Shown here: positions 26,204-32,500 of the stretch, piece after piece
Numbering within the stretch: position 1 is the stretch's first letter
Layout of the letters: the number at the start of each line of letters is the position of its first letter
Assembly (NCBI RefSeq): GCF_003990975.1
Contig: NZ_RZJR01000016.1
Span: 1-32,500 of the forward strand
Direction of reading: 5' to 3'
DNA: 32,500 bases
From: Cohnella sp. AR92
GTDB lineage: Bacteria > Bacillota > Bacilli > Paenibacillales > Paenibacillaceae
The notes under the pieces: model-generated
The model's database searches: none
The model's input: the letters and a program-made list of their open reading frames with translations, nothing else
Told to the model about the DNA's origin: nothing
Program-made: the position numbers and the translations under genes

Positions 26204-26401
26204 TTGAAAGAGTCCATTCAACCGAAGTACCATGTGACGACGGCTACGTGCGCTTGCGGCAATACGTTCGAGACGGGTTCGGTTCGCCCGAACATCCGCG
26301 TCGAAATTTGCTCCGCTTGCCATCCGTTCTTCACGGGCAAACAGAAGTTCCTGGATGCCGGTGGACGTATCGACCGCTTCAAGAAAAAATACGGCATCTA
26401 A
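26204..26401 (+). CDS. rpmE: 50S ribosomal protein L31 (zinc-binding type)
   Basis: 65 residues from a TTG at 26204 with GAAGGTG 6 bases upstream; this gives KESIQPKYHVTTATCACG, the family N-terminus. The open frame continues to 26150 but that part is leader. The zinc ligands are present as CACG and CSACH, so this is the Cys-containing form. Such forms are replaced by a zinc-free paralogue (YtiA type) under zinc shortage in Bacillus. The C-terminal FTGKQKFLDAGGRIDRFKKKYG is typical. It has its own promoter and is followed by a terminator that overlaps the next gene's ribosome site. Confidence 0.96.
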   Translation: MKESIQPKYHVTTATCACGNTFETGSVRPNIRVEICSACHPFFTGKQKFLDAGGRIDRFKKKYGI

Positions 26402-26422
26402 GATTCGGCCGTATAGAAATAG

Positions 26423-26462
26423 ACCTCCCTTTACATCCTACGGGATAAAGGGAGGTTTTTTT
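26423..26462 (+). terminator. rpmE terminator that contains the next gene's Shine-Dalgarno
   Basis: ACCTCCCTTTA (26423-26433) pairs with TAAAGGGAGGT (26446-26456), followed by seven T. The right arm includes GGGAGG (26450-26455), which lies 8 bases from the ATG at 26464 and is the only ribosome site there. Folding both ends transcription and hides the site. Confidence 0.85.
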
Positions 26463-26463
26463 C

Positions 26464-26880
26464 ATGTTTCCACGCATGGCGAGCAAACGAGGGATTATCC
26501 TGACATTGGCGTTGTCCGTGGCGCTCGTCGGTCTTCTGGCCGGCTGCGGCTCCAAGAAGACCAACGAGTCAAGCGGATATACGGCGCAAAGCTACGGGAA
26601 CGACGGCTATCTGGGCCGCACGAACAGCTATCCGAGCATTCCCGGCAGGCATATGGCGCTTAGCTACAAGAACGACGCCAGGCTTATTCAGCAATCGATC
26701 AAGGACGTGCCCGGAGTCGCCGGAAGCAGAGTTACCTTCAACGGGGCGGACGCTTACGTGAAGATCAAGCTGGATCGAAGCTTGGCGGATAGAGAAGTCG
26801 CTACGGTAGAGCGTCAAGCCGCTTCCGTCCTGCGCTTCAACTTCCCGAGGTACACGATCCATGTCAGCTCGACGCGGTAA
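26464..26880 (+). CDS. YhcN/YlaJ-like sporulation lipoprotein
   Basis: 138 residues. The signal peptide (about 8-27) ends in the lipobox LAGC (C28), so it is membrane-anchored outside the cytoplasm, or in the spore inner membrane. A short Ser/Tyr/Gly-rich linker leads to a compact alpha/beta domain (DARLIQQSIKDVPGVAGSRVTFNGADAYVKIKLD) that resembles the YhcN/YlaJ family of Bacillus spore lipoproteins, made in the forespore and linked to germination or outgrowth. The ribosome site lies in the right arm of the rpmE terminator. No separate promoter was recognised; a forespore promoter inside rpmE would give a transcript starting within or after the hairpin. An ATG at 26476 is possible but has no site. 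Confidence 0.75.
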   Translation: MFPRMASKRGIILTLALSVALVGLLAGCGSKKTNESSGYTAQSYGNDGYLGRTNSYPSIPGRHMALSYKNDARLIQQSIKDVPGVAGSRVTFNGADAYVKIKLDRSLADREVATVERQAASVLRFNFPRYTIHVSSTR

Positions 26881-26917
26881 CGAAAAATTGCCATCGGAAG
26901 GGAATCGCTTCCGTCGG

Positions 26918-26946
26918 TTGCGTTAACGGCCGGAATTCGTTATACT
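26918..26946 (+). promoter_or_regulatory. Promoter of the SRP RNA gene
   Basis: TTGCGT (26918-26923), a 17-base spacer and TATACT (26941-26946), placing the first base near 26953. Confidence 0.7.
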
Positions 26947-26952
26947 AGGTCA

Positions 26953-27222
26953 TGCCGTGCTAGACGGGGAGGTAGCGGTGCCCTGTAACTCGCAATCCGC
27001 TATAGCGAGGTTGAATTCCTGTTTGAGGTCTTGTCACGCAGGTTCCGGCATGATTGGCATTGTGTTGATAGCAAGGTCCTTCGCAAGGGACGCCCATGAA
27101 CCCGGTCAGGTCCGGAAGGAAGCAGCCGTAAGTGGTCACGTTCTTGTGTTGAAGGGTAGCCTTGAAGGAGCAGTGCCATCATGTCCGGCTGGATGGCAAT
27201 GATCAGGAGCAGGTGCACGGTC
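26953..27222 (+). ncRNA. ffs: Signal recognition particle RNA, large Bacillus type
   Basis: About 270 bases, the size of the Gram-positive 6S-like SRP RNA (scRNA). The ends pair (GCCGTGC near 26954 with GCACGGT near 27216). Domain IV, which binds Ffh, is seen as GGTCAGGTCCGGAAGGAAGC (27107-27126), with the conserved GGAA tetraloop and asymmetric loop. The 5' part with GGGGAGGTAGCGGTGCCCTG and CTCGCAATCCGCTATAGCGA forms the Alu-like domain. The RNA scaffolds Ffh and targets nascent membrane and secreted proteins. As in B. subtilis it lies upstream of dnaX, here with a kinase gene in between. Exact ends are good to a few bases. Confidence 0.95.
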
Positions 27223-27276
27223 CTAATCGATTACTAAATAATGACGCGCAACTTAATCCTCAACTACTTCAGATAA

Positions 27277-27320
27277 AGCATCTCAGCGTAGATTATCTAC
27301 TGCGCGGGGGTGCTTTTTTT
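27277..27320 (+). terminator. Terminator of the SRP RNA gene
   Basis: AGCA and GTAGAT on the left pair with CTAC and TGCT on the right through a long bulged stem, followed by seven T. The tract 27223-27276 between RNA and terminator shows nothing else. Confidence 0.8.
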
Positions 27321-27418
27321 GCGTTTCTTTCTTTTTAATAGATACGATACCTGCGATCGGCTGCCGGGCTATTCGATCGGGTTCAGTTCATAGCGCAGAC
27401 TGGGGGTTGACATGGGGC

Positions 27419-28603
27419 ATGCATGAATCAAACAGCATCGATCGAAGCAGAAGCAAGAACAGATGGAATCTAGGTGCAAAGGAGGGAATTGACGAATCGC
27501 GAATCGCGGAGCGGCTTCTGGAGAGCATTCTGGACGACGAGAACACGGGGGTTCTGCTTCTGGATTCCGGGCTTCGCATCAAGGAAGCCTCTTCGGTCGT
27601 CTGTTGGATTCTGCGTCGCAAGCGGAGCCAGCTTCTAAATGTTTCTTTGGAGAAGGCGGCCGAGGAGGCGGGAGTCATCCGCCTGCCGATCGACGGGACC
27701 TTGCTGGACGGCGCCGCATTCCGCGGCCGGAGCTATTCTTCGGGTACCGGAGAGAAGCGAAGGGAATGGCTGCTGGACGGCACCCCCCTATGGGAAGGCG
27801 GCAACGTCATCGGGGCGCACGTGATGTTCCGGGACGTCACGCAAGTCCTGCGGCTAGAGGAACAGATTCGCCATTCGGATCGTCTGAAGATGATTGGCGA
27901 GGTGGCGGCGGGGACGGCCCACGAGATCCGCAATCCGCTGACCGCGATCAAAGGGTTCATGCAGCTGCTCGGCAAGTCCCTCGCCGACCGCGAGATGCAT
28001 CGCGAGTTGGATTACGTGAAGATCGTGGCTTCGGAGCTGGAGAGAATAAACAGCCTCGTGAACGATATTCTTCTGCTCAGCAAGCCGAAGGAAGTGAAGC
28101 TGGTCGCCACGCGAATCGGAAGCATCATCAAAGAGATGCTGCCCATGCTTCGCAATGAAGCCGTAATGCGAGGAACGCTGCTTCATTATGAATCCTGGCC
28201 GGAAGGGCCGGTTATTATGGCGGATAAGGAGATGCTGAAGCAGGTCCTTCTGAATATGGGCAAAAATGCGATCGAGGCCATGGGGACGGGAGGAGTTCTG
28301 ACGATCCGGGAGCGCAGGACGGAGGTATCGGCGATGGAGGTCGCTGTCGATATTATCGACACAGGCCCCGGAATCGACCGGGAGCACCTGGACAGAATCT
28401 TCGATCCGTTCTTTACGACGAAGGAGCAAGGAACCGGACTCGGCCTCTCGATCTGCCGTCGGATCGTCCATGAGATGGGGGGGACCATCCAGGTCTCGAC
28501 GGGACCGGAGGGAACGATCTTCTCGATCATTCTCCCTACTTTAAGCCGATCGGGAGAATTGGGGACAGGACTTGGTGGAGCGCTTCCGTTCGATGTTGTA
28601 TAA
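27419..28603 (+). CDS. Soluble PAS-domain sensor histidine kinase
   Basis: 394 residues from the ATG at 27419, which is in frame and has GGGGG 12 bases upstream. A TTG at 27407 is less likely. A strong AAAGGAGG at 27478-27485 lies inside the frame but no ordinary in-frame start follows it. There is no membrane helix. A PAS-like domain (about 40-150; TGVLLLDSGLRIKEASS, IGAHVMFRDVT) is followed by HisKA with the phosphoacceptor in GTAHEIRNPLTAIKGFM (H168) and HATPase_c with NMGKNAIEAM, DTGPGID and GTGLGLSICRRIV. The catalytic part resembles sporulation kinases of the KinA/KinE group, and spo0F lies 7 kb away, so feeding the phosphorelay is a reasonable inference. No response regulator gene is adjacent. 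Confidence 0.9.
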   Translation: MHESNSIDRSRSKNRWNLGAKEGIDESRIAERLLESILDDENTGVLLLDSGLRIKEASSVVCWILRRKRSQLLNVSLEKAAEEAGVIRLPIDGTLLDGAAFRGRSYSSGTGEKRREWLLDGTPLWEGGNVIGAHVMFRDVTQVLRLEEQIRHSDRLKMIGEVAAGTAHEIRNPLTAIKGFMQLLGKSLADREMHRELDYVKIVASELERINSLVNDILLLSKPKEVKLVATRIGSIIKEMLPMLRNEAVMRGTLLHYESWPEGPVIMADKEMLKQVLLNMGKNAIEAMGTGGVLTIRERRTEVSAMEVAVDIIDTGPGIDREHLDRIFDPFFTTKEQGTGLGLSICRRIVHEMGGTIQVSTGPEGTIFSIILPTLSRSGELGTGLGGALPFDVV

Positions 28604-28604
28604 T
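28599..28604 (+). promoter_or_regulatory. Possible -10 of dnaX
   Basis: A perfect TATAAT overlaps the kinase stop codon. The nearest -35 candidate, TTGGTG (28572-28577), is 21 bases away, so the promoter is doubtful and dnaX may be read through from upstream. Confidence 0.3.
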
Positions 28605-28640
28605 GATTAGAAAGCCATGATACGACGGGAGCGGGACAGA

Positions 28641-30443
28641 GTGGCCCACATCGCATTATACCGGGCCTGGCGCCCGCAAACCTTCCACGATATGATCGGT
28701 CAGCAGCACATCGTTCAGACTCTTCAGAACGCGATACGCGAAGACCGGCTCTCCCATGCTTATCTCTTCAGCGGCCCGAGAGGGACCGGGAAGACGAGCG
28801 CGGCTCGGCTGCTGGCCAAAGCGGTCAACTGCGAGCGCGGACCGACGCCGGAGCCGTGCAACGAATGCGAAGCATGCCGGAGAATCGCCGCGGGCGCGGT
28901 TATGGACGTGGTCGAGATCGACGCCGCCTCCAACCGCGGCGTCGAAGAAATTCGGGATATAAGGGATAAAGTCAAATACGCTCCGACGGAAGTGCGGCGC
29001 AAGGTGTACATCATCGACGAAGTGCACATGCTGACGACGGAAGCGTTCAACGCGTTGCTTAAGACGCTCGAGGAGCCGCCGGCGCACGTGATGTTCATGC
29101 TGGCGACGACCGAGCCGCATCGCCTTCCTCCGACGATCATCTCGCGCTGCCAGCGCTTTGAATTCCGAAGGGTGTCGTTGGAGGAACAGACGGAATGGCT
29201 CAAGGGAATCTGCGAGCAAGAAGGAATGACCGCCGAGACGGAGGCGCTTGTCTATATCGCCCGCTTATCCGACGGGGGAATGCGCGATGCGCTCAGCTTG
29301 CTGGATCAGATTGCTTCCTTCTCGGACGGGAAGGTAACGCTCCAGGAAGCGGTAGAGGCGACGGGAGGCTTGCCTTCCGAACAGTTCTCCCGCTTGGCGG
29401 CAGCGGTCCGCGATTCCAATGCGGCAGCGGTGCTGGGCGAGGTCGACGAGATGATGCGGGCTGGCAAGAGCGCGGATAAGTGCCTGGAACAGCTGATGCA
29501 TTATTTCCGGGACTTGCTCTTGGCCCAGCTCGCTCCTTCCGCTTCGGCGTCGGCCGGAAGAATCGCTTCTCCGGCCGAGCTTAGAAGCATGGCCGAAGGA
29601 TTCCCGAGAGAGCGACTGTTTGCTATTATTGATGTGTTGAATCGTTATCAGACGGAGATGAAGTACGCTGCCCATCCGCAGACGATGTTCGAGATCGCTC
29701 TGCTGAAGCTGTGTACCGATCTCCCGGCGACCGAAGGCGAGTCCTCGGGAACGCCTGCCACCCGGGCTCCGGCCGGAGCCGGCGCGGCCGAGGTTCAACA
29801 GCTGCAGCGCCAATTAACGGCGCTGGAGCGCAAACTGGATGAGCTGCAGCGTTCCGGCGTCGCGGCGCCTGCGGAAGGAGACGCGGCCGGCGGCGGACGC
29901 TCCGGAGGCTCCGCGGTCCGCGGCGGAGGCAACGGCTGGGGCGGCCGCGGAGGAGCGGCGAGCTCCGGCTCGGCGCCGAAGTCGCCAAGACAGCGGATCA
30001 AGCTGGATCCGTTCGTCGCCGCCAGAGGCGAGCCGCTGGCTATGCAAGCGCTCGGCAAGTGGCCGCAGGTGCTTGCCAGGGTGAGGGAGGAACGGGTAAC
30101 CGTTCACGCTTGGCTAGTGGACGGCGAGCCTGTCGCTTATGCCAACGATACGGTGCTCGTGGCGTTCCGGAACTCGATTCACCGTGAGACCACGGAGAAG
30201 CCGGCTAACAAGCAGGTGATCGAGAAGGTGCTTGAAGCCGTCCTCGGCCATCCGACCGAGCTAGCCACCACGCTCCAGAAGGAGTGGCAGGAGGCGCTTG
30301 CGGACGAATCGAAGACGCCATCGGATCAACCGGAAGAGCTTCAGCTGGGAGGAGAAGACGGAGCGTCATCTCCCGGAGAACCGTTGGTCGACGATGCGTA
30401 TAAGCTTTTTGGAGAAGAACTGGTAGTCATTAGAGACGAATAA
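28641..30443 (+). CDS. dnaX: DNA polymerase III subunits gamma/tau
   Basis: 600 residues from the GTG at 28641 (AHIALYRAWRPQTF) with GGGAG 9 bases upstream; a longer frame from 28617 adds residues foreign to the family. It is the clamp-loader ATPase that loads the sliding clamp and links the replisome. Visible are Walker A GPRGTGKT (45-52), zinc ligands C64, C73, C76 and C79, Walker B in VYIIDEVHML, sensor LATTEPHRLP and the SRC motif in ISRCQRF. After about residue 380 come a coiled segment (VQQLQRQLTALERKLDELQ), a Gly/Arg-rich linker (GGGRSGGSAVRGGGNGWGG) and the tau C-terminal domain. No A-rich slippery site was found, so only the full-length form is predicted. Confidence 0.97.
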   Translation: MAHIALYRAWRPQTFHDMIGQQHIVQTLQNAIREDRLSHAYLFSGPRGTGKTSAARLLAKAVNCERGPTPEPCNECEACRRIAAGAVMDVVEIDAASNRGVEEIRDIRDKVKYAPTEVRRKVYIIDEVHMLTTEAFNALLKTLEEPPAHVMFMLATTEPHRLPPTIISRCQRFEFRRVSLEEQTEWLKGICEQEGMTAETEALVYIARLSDGGMRDALSLLDQIASFSDGKVTLQEAVEATGGLPSEQFSRLAAAVRDSNAAAVLGEVDEMMRAGKSADKCLEQLMHYFRDLLLAQLAPSASASAGRIASPAELRSMAEGFPRERLFAIIDVLNRYQTEMKYAAHPQTMFEIALLKLCTDLPATEGESSGTPATRAPAGAGAAEVQQLQRQLTALERKLDELQRSGVAAPAEGDAAGGGRSGGSAVRGGGNGWGGRGGAASSGSAPKSPRQRIKLDPFVAARGEPLAMQALGKWPQVLARVREERVTVHAWLVDGEPVAYANDTVLVAFRNSIHRETTEKPANKQVIEKVLEAVLGHPTELATTLQKEWQEALADESKTPSDQPEELQLGGEDGASSPGEPLVDDAYKLFGEELVVIRDE

Positions 30444-30458
30444 GGAGGCTTCACCGCT

Positions 30459-30770
30459 ATGAACAACATGAACCAAATGATGAAGCAAGTGAAGAAGATG
30501 CAGGAGCAAATGCTCAAGGCGCAAGAGGAGCTCGGAACCAAGACGATCGAAGGCTCCGCAGGCGGCGGAGTAGTGACCGTGCAAGTGAATGGCCACAAGA
30601 AGATTCTCAGCATCAACATCAAGCCGGAAGCCGTTGATCCGGAAGACGTCGAGATGCTGCAGGACCTCGTGATGACGGCCGTGAACGACGCGCTGACCAA
30701 GGCCGACGATCTGGCGAACAACGACATGGGCAAGTTCACGGGCGGCATGAAGATCCCGGGATTGTTCTAA
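30459..30770 (+). CDS. ybaB: Nucleoid-associated protein, YbaB/EbfC family
   Basis: 103 residues from the ATG at 30459 with AAGGAGG upstream. A Met/Gln/Lys-rich N-terminal helix (NNMNQMMKQVKKMQEQMLKAQEEL) is followed by the beta-strand core (GGGVVTVQVNGHKKILSINIKPE) and an Asp-rich helix, giving the dimeric YbaB fold that binds DNA. The place between dnaX and recR is the same as for Bacillus yaaK. It is probably co-transcribed with dnaX (15-base gap). Confidence 0.95.
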   Translation: MNNMNQMMKQVKKMQEQMLKAQEELGTKTIEGSAGGGVVTVQVNGHKKILSINIKPEAVDPEDVEMLQDLVMTAVNDALTKADDLANNDMGKFTGGMKIPGLF

Positions 30771-30799
30771 ATTCATCGAGTTGAATAAGTAAAGAATCG

Positions 30800-30839
30800 A
30801 TTCGGCCCACGCGCTTCTTGAGTAGTGCGTGGGCCGAAT
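30800..30839 (+). other. 13-bp perfect hairpin before recR, no T tract
   Basis: Bases 30800-30812 pair perfectly with 30827-30839 around a 14-base loop. No T follows, so it is not a standard terminator. It lies 7 bases before the recR ribosome site and may protect or process the mRNA. Confidence 0.6.
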
Positions 30840-30862
30840 GGGATTAGAGGAGTTTGAAGCCT

Positions 30863-31462
30863 GTGTTCTACCCAGAACCGATAGCCAAGCTGATCGATTC
30901 CTTCTCGCGGCTGCCGGGGATCGGGCCGAAGACGGCCGCCCGGCTTGCCTTCCATGTCCTTCGGATGAAGGAGGAGGATACGATCGATTTCGCCAAGGCG
31001 CTCGTGAACGTCAAGCGTAAGCTGACCTATTGCTCGGTCTGCTGCAACATTACCGATACCGATCCTTGCCGAATCTGTTCGGACAAAACAAGGGACCATT
31101 CGGTCATCTGCGTCGTGCAGGAGCCGAAGGACTTGGTTGCGATGGAGAGGACCCGGGAATTCACCGGGCAGTATCATGTCCTGCACGGGGCGATCTCCCC
31201 GATGGACGGAGTCGGACCGGAGGAGATCCGAATCGCCGAGCTCCTTCAGAGATTAAGCGACGAACGGGTCCAGGAGCTGATTCTGGCGACGAATCCGAAT
31301 ATCGAAGGAGAAGCGACGGCGATGTACCTGTCCCGTCTGGTGAAGCCCTTCGGGATCAAAGTAACGAGAATCGCTCACGGACTCCCGGTAGGAGGAGACC
31401 TGGAGTACGCGGACGAAGTGACGTTGTCCAAGGCGTTGGAAGGCCGGCGCGAACTGAATTGA
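30863..31462 (+). CDS. recR: Recombination protein RecR
   Basis: 199 residues from the GTG at 30863 (FYPEPIAKLIDSF) with AGAGGAG 10 bases upstream; a TTG at 30854 is in frame but too close to that site. It acts with RecF and RecO in loading RecA at gaps. Visible are the helix-hairpin-helix (LPGIGPKTAARLAFHVL), the zinc finger YCSVCCNITDTDPCRIC with four Cys, and the Toprim domain (VVQEPKDLVAMERT; ATNPNIEGEATAMY). The ending LSKALEGRREL is typical of the family. Length is normal. It follows ybaB as in most bacteria. Confidence 0.97.
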   Translation: MFYPEPIAKLIDSFSRLPGIGPKTAARLAFHVLRMKEEDTIDFAKALVNVKRKLTYCSVCCNITDTDPCRICSDKTRDHSVICVVQEPKDLVAMERTREFTGQYHVLHGAISPMDGVGPEEIRIAELLQRLSDERVQELILATNPNIEGEATAMYLSRLVKPFGIKVTRIAHGLPVGGDLEYADEVTLSKALEGRRELN

Positions 31463-31468
31463 TCGATT

Positions 31469-31503
31469 GGAGGGGCGGAGATATTCTCCGCTCCTTTCTT
31501 TAT
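31469..31503 (+). terminator. Terminator-like hairpin after recR
   Basis: GGAGGGGCGGAGA (31469-31481, with mismatches) pairs with TCTCCGCTCC (31485-31494), followed by TTTCTTTAT. Confidence 0.65.
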
Positions 31504-31595
31504 ATGCCGCCATTCTAAGCCCTCTCTCTCAAACATACATCTAGTAACAGGTTGTCTGCGTGGACCAACCGTTCATGGAGAGGGAGGCTTGCTTT

Positions 31596-31859
31596 ATGCT
31601 GAGGATCGGCCGCAAGAAAATCCGGACGGAGATGGACGAGGCGGAGCTTCAATTGGCGGAAGACATTCGCAGGGCGAAGAGGGAGCGCGAGGCGGCCCAG
31701 AACTTGTTCGAGAATGCCGTCGATTTGGATCGAATCGATCACGCCATTTATACGCTTGAGGCGGCGGAGAAGAGGCTGGATATTCTCCTTCGCGAAGCCA
31801 AGGGGCTGTGGGGGCGTTCCGGAGAAGGCGCCAATCCGAAGAGGAGGATCATCCTATGA
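31596..31859 (+). CDS. yaaL: YaaL family protein (DUF2508)
   Basis: 87 residues from the ATG at 31596 with GGGAGG 8 bases upstream; the open frame begins at 31560 without a good site. It is highly charged and helical (EMDEAELQLAEDIRRAKREREAA), with ILLREAKGLWGR near the end, in line with the YREAK-like stretch of Bacillus YaaL. No signal peptide. The function is unknown. The position between recR and bofA is conserved in Bacillus, and its stop overlaps the bofA start (ATGA), so the two are translationally coupled. Confidence 0.85.
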   Translation: MLRIGRKKIRTEMDEAELQLAEDIRRAKREREAAQNLFENAVDLDRIDHAIYTLEAAEKRLDILLREAKGLWGRSGEGANPKRRIIL

Positions 31860-32122
31860 AAAGCTTGTGGCTGGCGCTCTTGCTGCTCTCCTCGGGATCG
31901 CTTATGTTCCTTCTAATCCGAAGGCAGCTGCCGAAAGGGTGGTTCGTTCGCTTCGGCACTCATCTTGTATTAGCGGCGTTAGCGATTTATGCGATTAACT
32001 TCTCCGGCTTAGCGGCAGGGTGGTATATGCCCATCAATCCGGCTACGGTCGGAGCCGTAGCGCTGCTTGGCATCCCCGGCATCGGCCTGGTCTACGGCAT
32101 GCAGCAGCTGGTTTTGTCGTAA
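31856..32122 (+). CDS. bofA: Pro-sigma-K processing inhibitor BofA
   Basis: 88 residues from the ATG at 31856 with GAGGAGG upstream. Two to three hydrophobic segments (LWLALLLLSSGSLMFLLI; FGTHLVLAALAIYAINF) and the conserved C-terminal INPATVGAVALLGIPGIGLVYGMQQLVL identify it. In B. subtilis BofA sits in the outer forespore membrane with SpoIVFA and blocks the SpoIVFB protease until the forespore signals. The last stretch is the family signature. It is the last gene before the ribosomal RNA operon, as in Bacillus. Confidence 0.93.
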   Translation: MKSLWLALLLLSSGSLMFLLIRRQLPKGWFVRFGTHLVLAALAIYAINFSGLAAGWYMPINPATVGAVALLGIPGIGLVYGMQQLVLS

Positions 32123-32149
32123 AGGTCGTCGAAAATGCGAAAAAACCGA

Positions 32150-32179
32150 TTGACGACACGTGGCGGAATGTGATACATT
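32150..32179 (+). promoter_or_regulatory. rRNA promoter P1
   Basis: TTGACG (32150-32155), an 18-base spacer and TACATT (32174-32179), with A-rich DNA upstream (32132-32146) that could serve as UP element. Confidence 0.65.
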
Positions 32180-32247
32180 AAATCCCGCGCCTGTTAGGCG
32201 CAACGGTATCGAGAGCAAGCGAGAAGGAAAATGGAATAAATTACTTC

Positions 32248-32277
32248 TTGCAAAGAGTTGGCTCGATGTGATACATT
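32248..32277 (+). promoter_or_regulatory. rRNA promoter P2
   Basis: TTGCAA (32248-32253), an 18-base spacer and TACATT (32272-32277). The GTGATACATTA around the -10 is identical to that of P1, and an A-rich tract lies upstream (32225-32242). Confidence 0.7.
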
Positions 32278-32335
32278 ATAAAAGTCGCCGCTGAAAAGCG
32301 AACGACAAAGAGAAACGAAAAAAGCAACAAAAACT

Positions 32336-32350
32336 TGTTCCTTGAAAACT
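32336..32350 (+). promoter_or_regulatory. boxA antitermination element of the rRNA leader
   Basis: TGTTCCTTGAAAACT resembles the Bacillus rRNA leader boxA (TGTTCTTTGAAAACT). It recruits Nus factors so that polymerase resists Rho. The rest of 32351-32455 is leader without a gene. Confidence 0.65.
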
Positions 32351-32455
32351 GAACATCGAGCGTAATTGGAAATAAATCGTCGAGCGGAACTTCGGTTCTG
32401 CGAGACAAACCAGCAGTACAGAACGAGCCTTCAAGGTTCTTCAAAAAGGTTTACC

Positions 32456-32500
32456 TTTATGGAGAGTTTGATCCTGGCTCAGGACGAACGCTGGCGGCGT
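32456..32500 (+). rRNA. rrs: 16S ribosomal RNA, 5' end only
   Basis: The sequence GGAGAGTTTGATCCTGGCTC (32461-32480) is the universal 5' end of 16S rRNA, and the following bases continue the match. The first mature base is placed at the TTTAT at about 32456. The gene runs off the window. Confidence 0.98.

Noticed and set aside
27478..27490. Internal start of the PAS kinase after AAAGGAGG
   Set aside because: The nearby TTG is out of frame and the only in-frame codon at that distance is ATT, a rare start, so the upstream ATG was kept.
28641..30443. Programmed frameshift making a short gamma form of DnaX
   Set aside because: No A-rich slippery heptamer was seen at the end of the ATPase part.

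Overview
The window reads as a chromosome segment of a spore-forming Gram-positive bacterium of the Paenibacillaceae, possibly Cohnella- or Paenibacillus-like. This rests on Bacillus-type gene neighbourhoods (ywhD/pbpG/speE, ywiB-argS, rpoE-pyrG-spo0F-murA-rho-rpmE, SRP RNA-dnaX-ybaB-recR-yaaL-bofA-rRNA), sporulation genes (spo0F, bofA, a sigma-G type pbpG, a YhcN-like lipoprotein), many GTG/TTG starts and fairly GC-rich coding sequence. The genus assignment is an inference.

Layout. 1-430: the 5' end of an IS110-family element on the minus strand, with its structured non-coding end. 625-4407: ywhD, a class A penicillin-binding protein (minus strand) and spermidine synthase. 4734-13350: an accessory block with a chemotaxis receptor of unusual topology, then a minus-strand sugar-uptake set of lipoprotein binding protein, two permeases, YesM-like histidine kinase and YesN-like AraC-type response regulator. 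13426-15925: an arginine T-box leader followed by ywiB-argS. 15950-17225: an 11-bp tandem repeat and a subtilisin-like protease without a signal peptide. 17322-24697: rpoE, pyrG with a reiterative-transcription type attenuator, spo0F with a sigma-H type promoter, a long structured leader, murA, and a rho gene with a C-terminal low-complexity tail of about 375 residues. 24733-26880: an uncharacterised radical SAM protein, rpmE, and a sporulation lipoprotein gene whose Shine-Dalgarno lies inside the rpmE terminator. 26953-32500: large SRP RNA, a soluble PAS histidine kinase, dnaX, ybaB, recR, yaaL, bofA, tandem rRNA promoters, boxA and the first bases of 16S rRNA.

How the parts work together. 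The right two thirds is mostly housekeeping: translation (argS, rpmE, 16S rRNA), nucleotide and cell-wall supply (pyrG, murA), transcription (rpoE, rho), replication and repair (dnaX, recR), and entry into sporulation (spo0F, possibly the soluble kinase, bofA). Control by RNA is unusually dense: T-box, pyrG attenuator, two unassigned structured RNAs upstream of rpoE and murA, and the terminator/ribosome-site overlap. The left accessory block senses and imports a carbohydrate or oligosaccharide and has no ATPase gene of its own.

The strongest candidates for something undescribed are the Rho C-terminal tail, the orphan radical SAM protein between rho and rpmE, the structured leaders, and the IS110 non-coding end.
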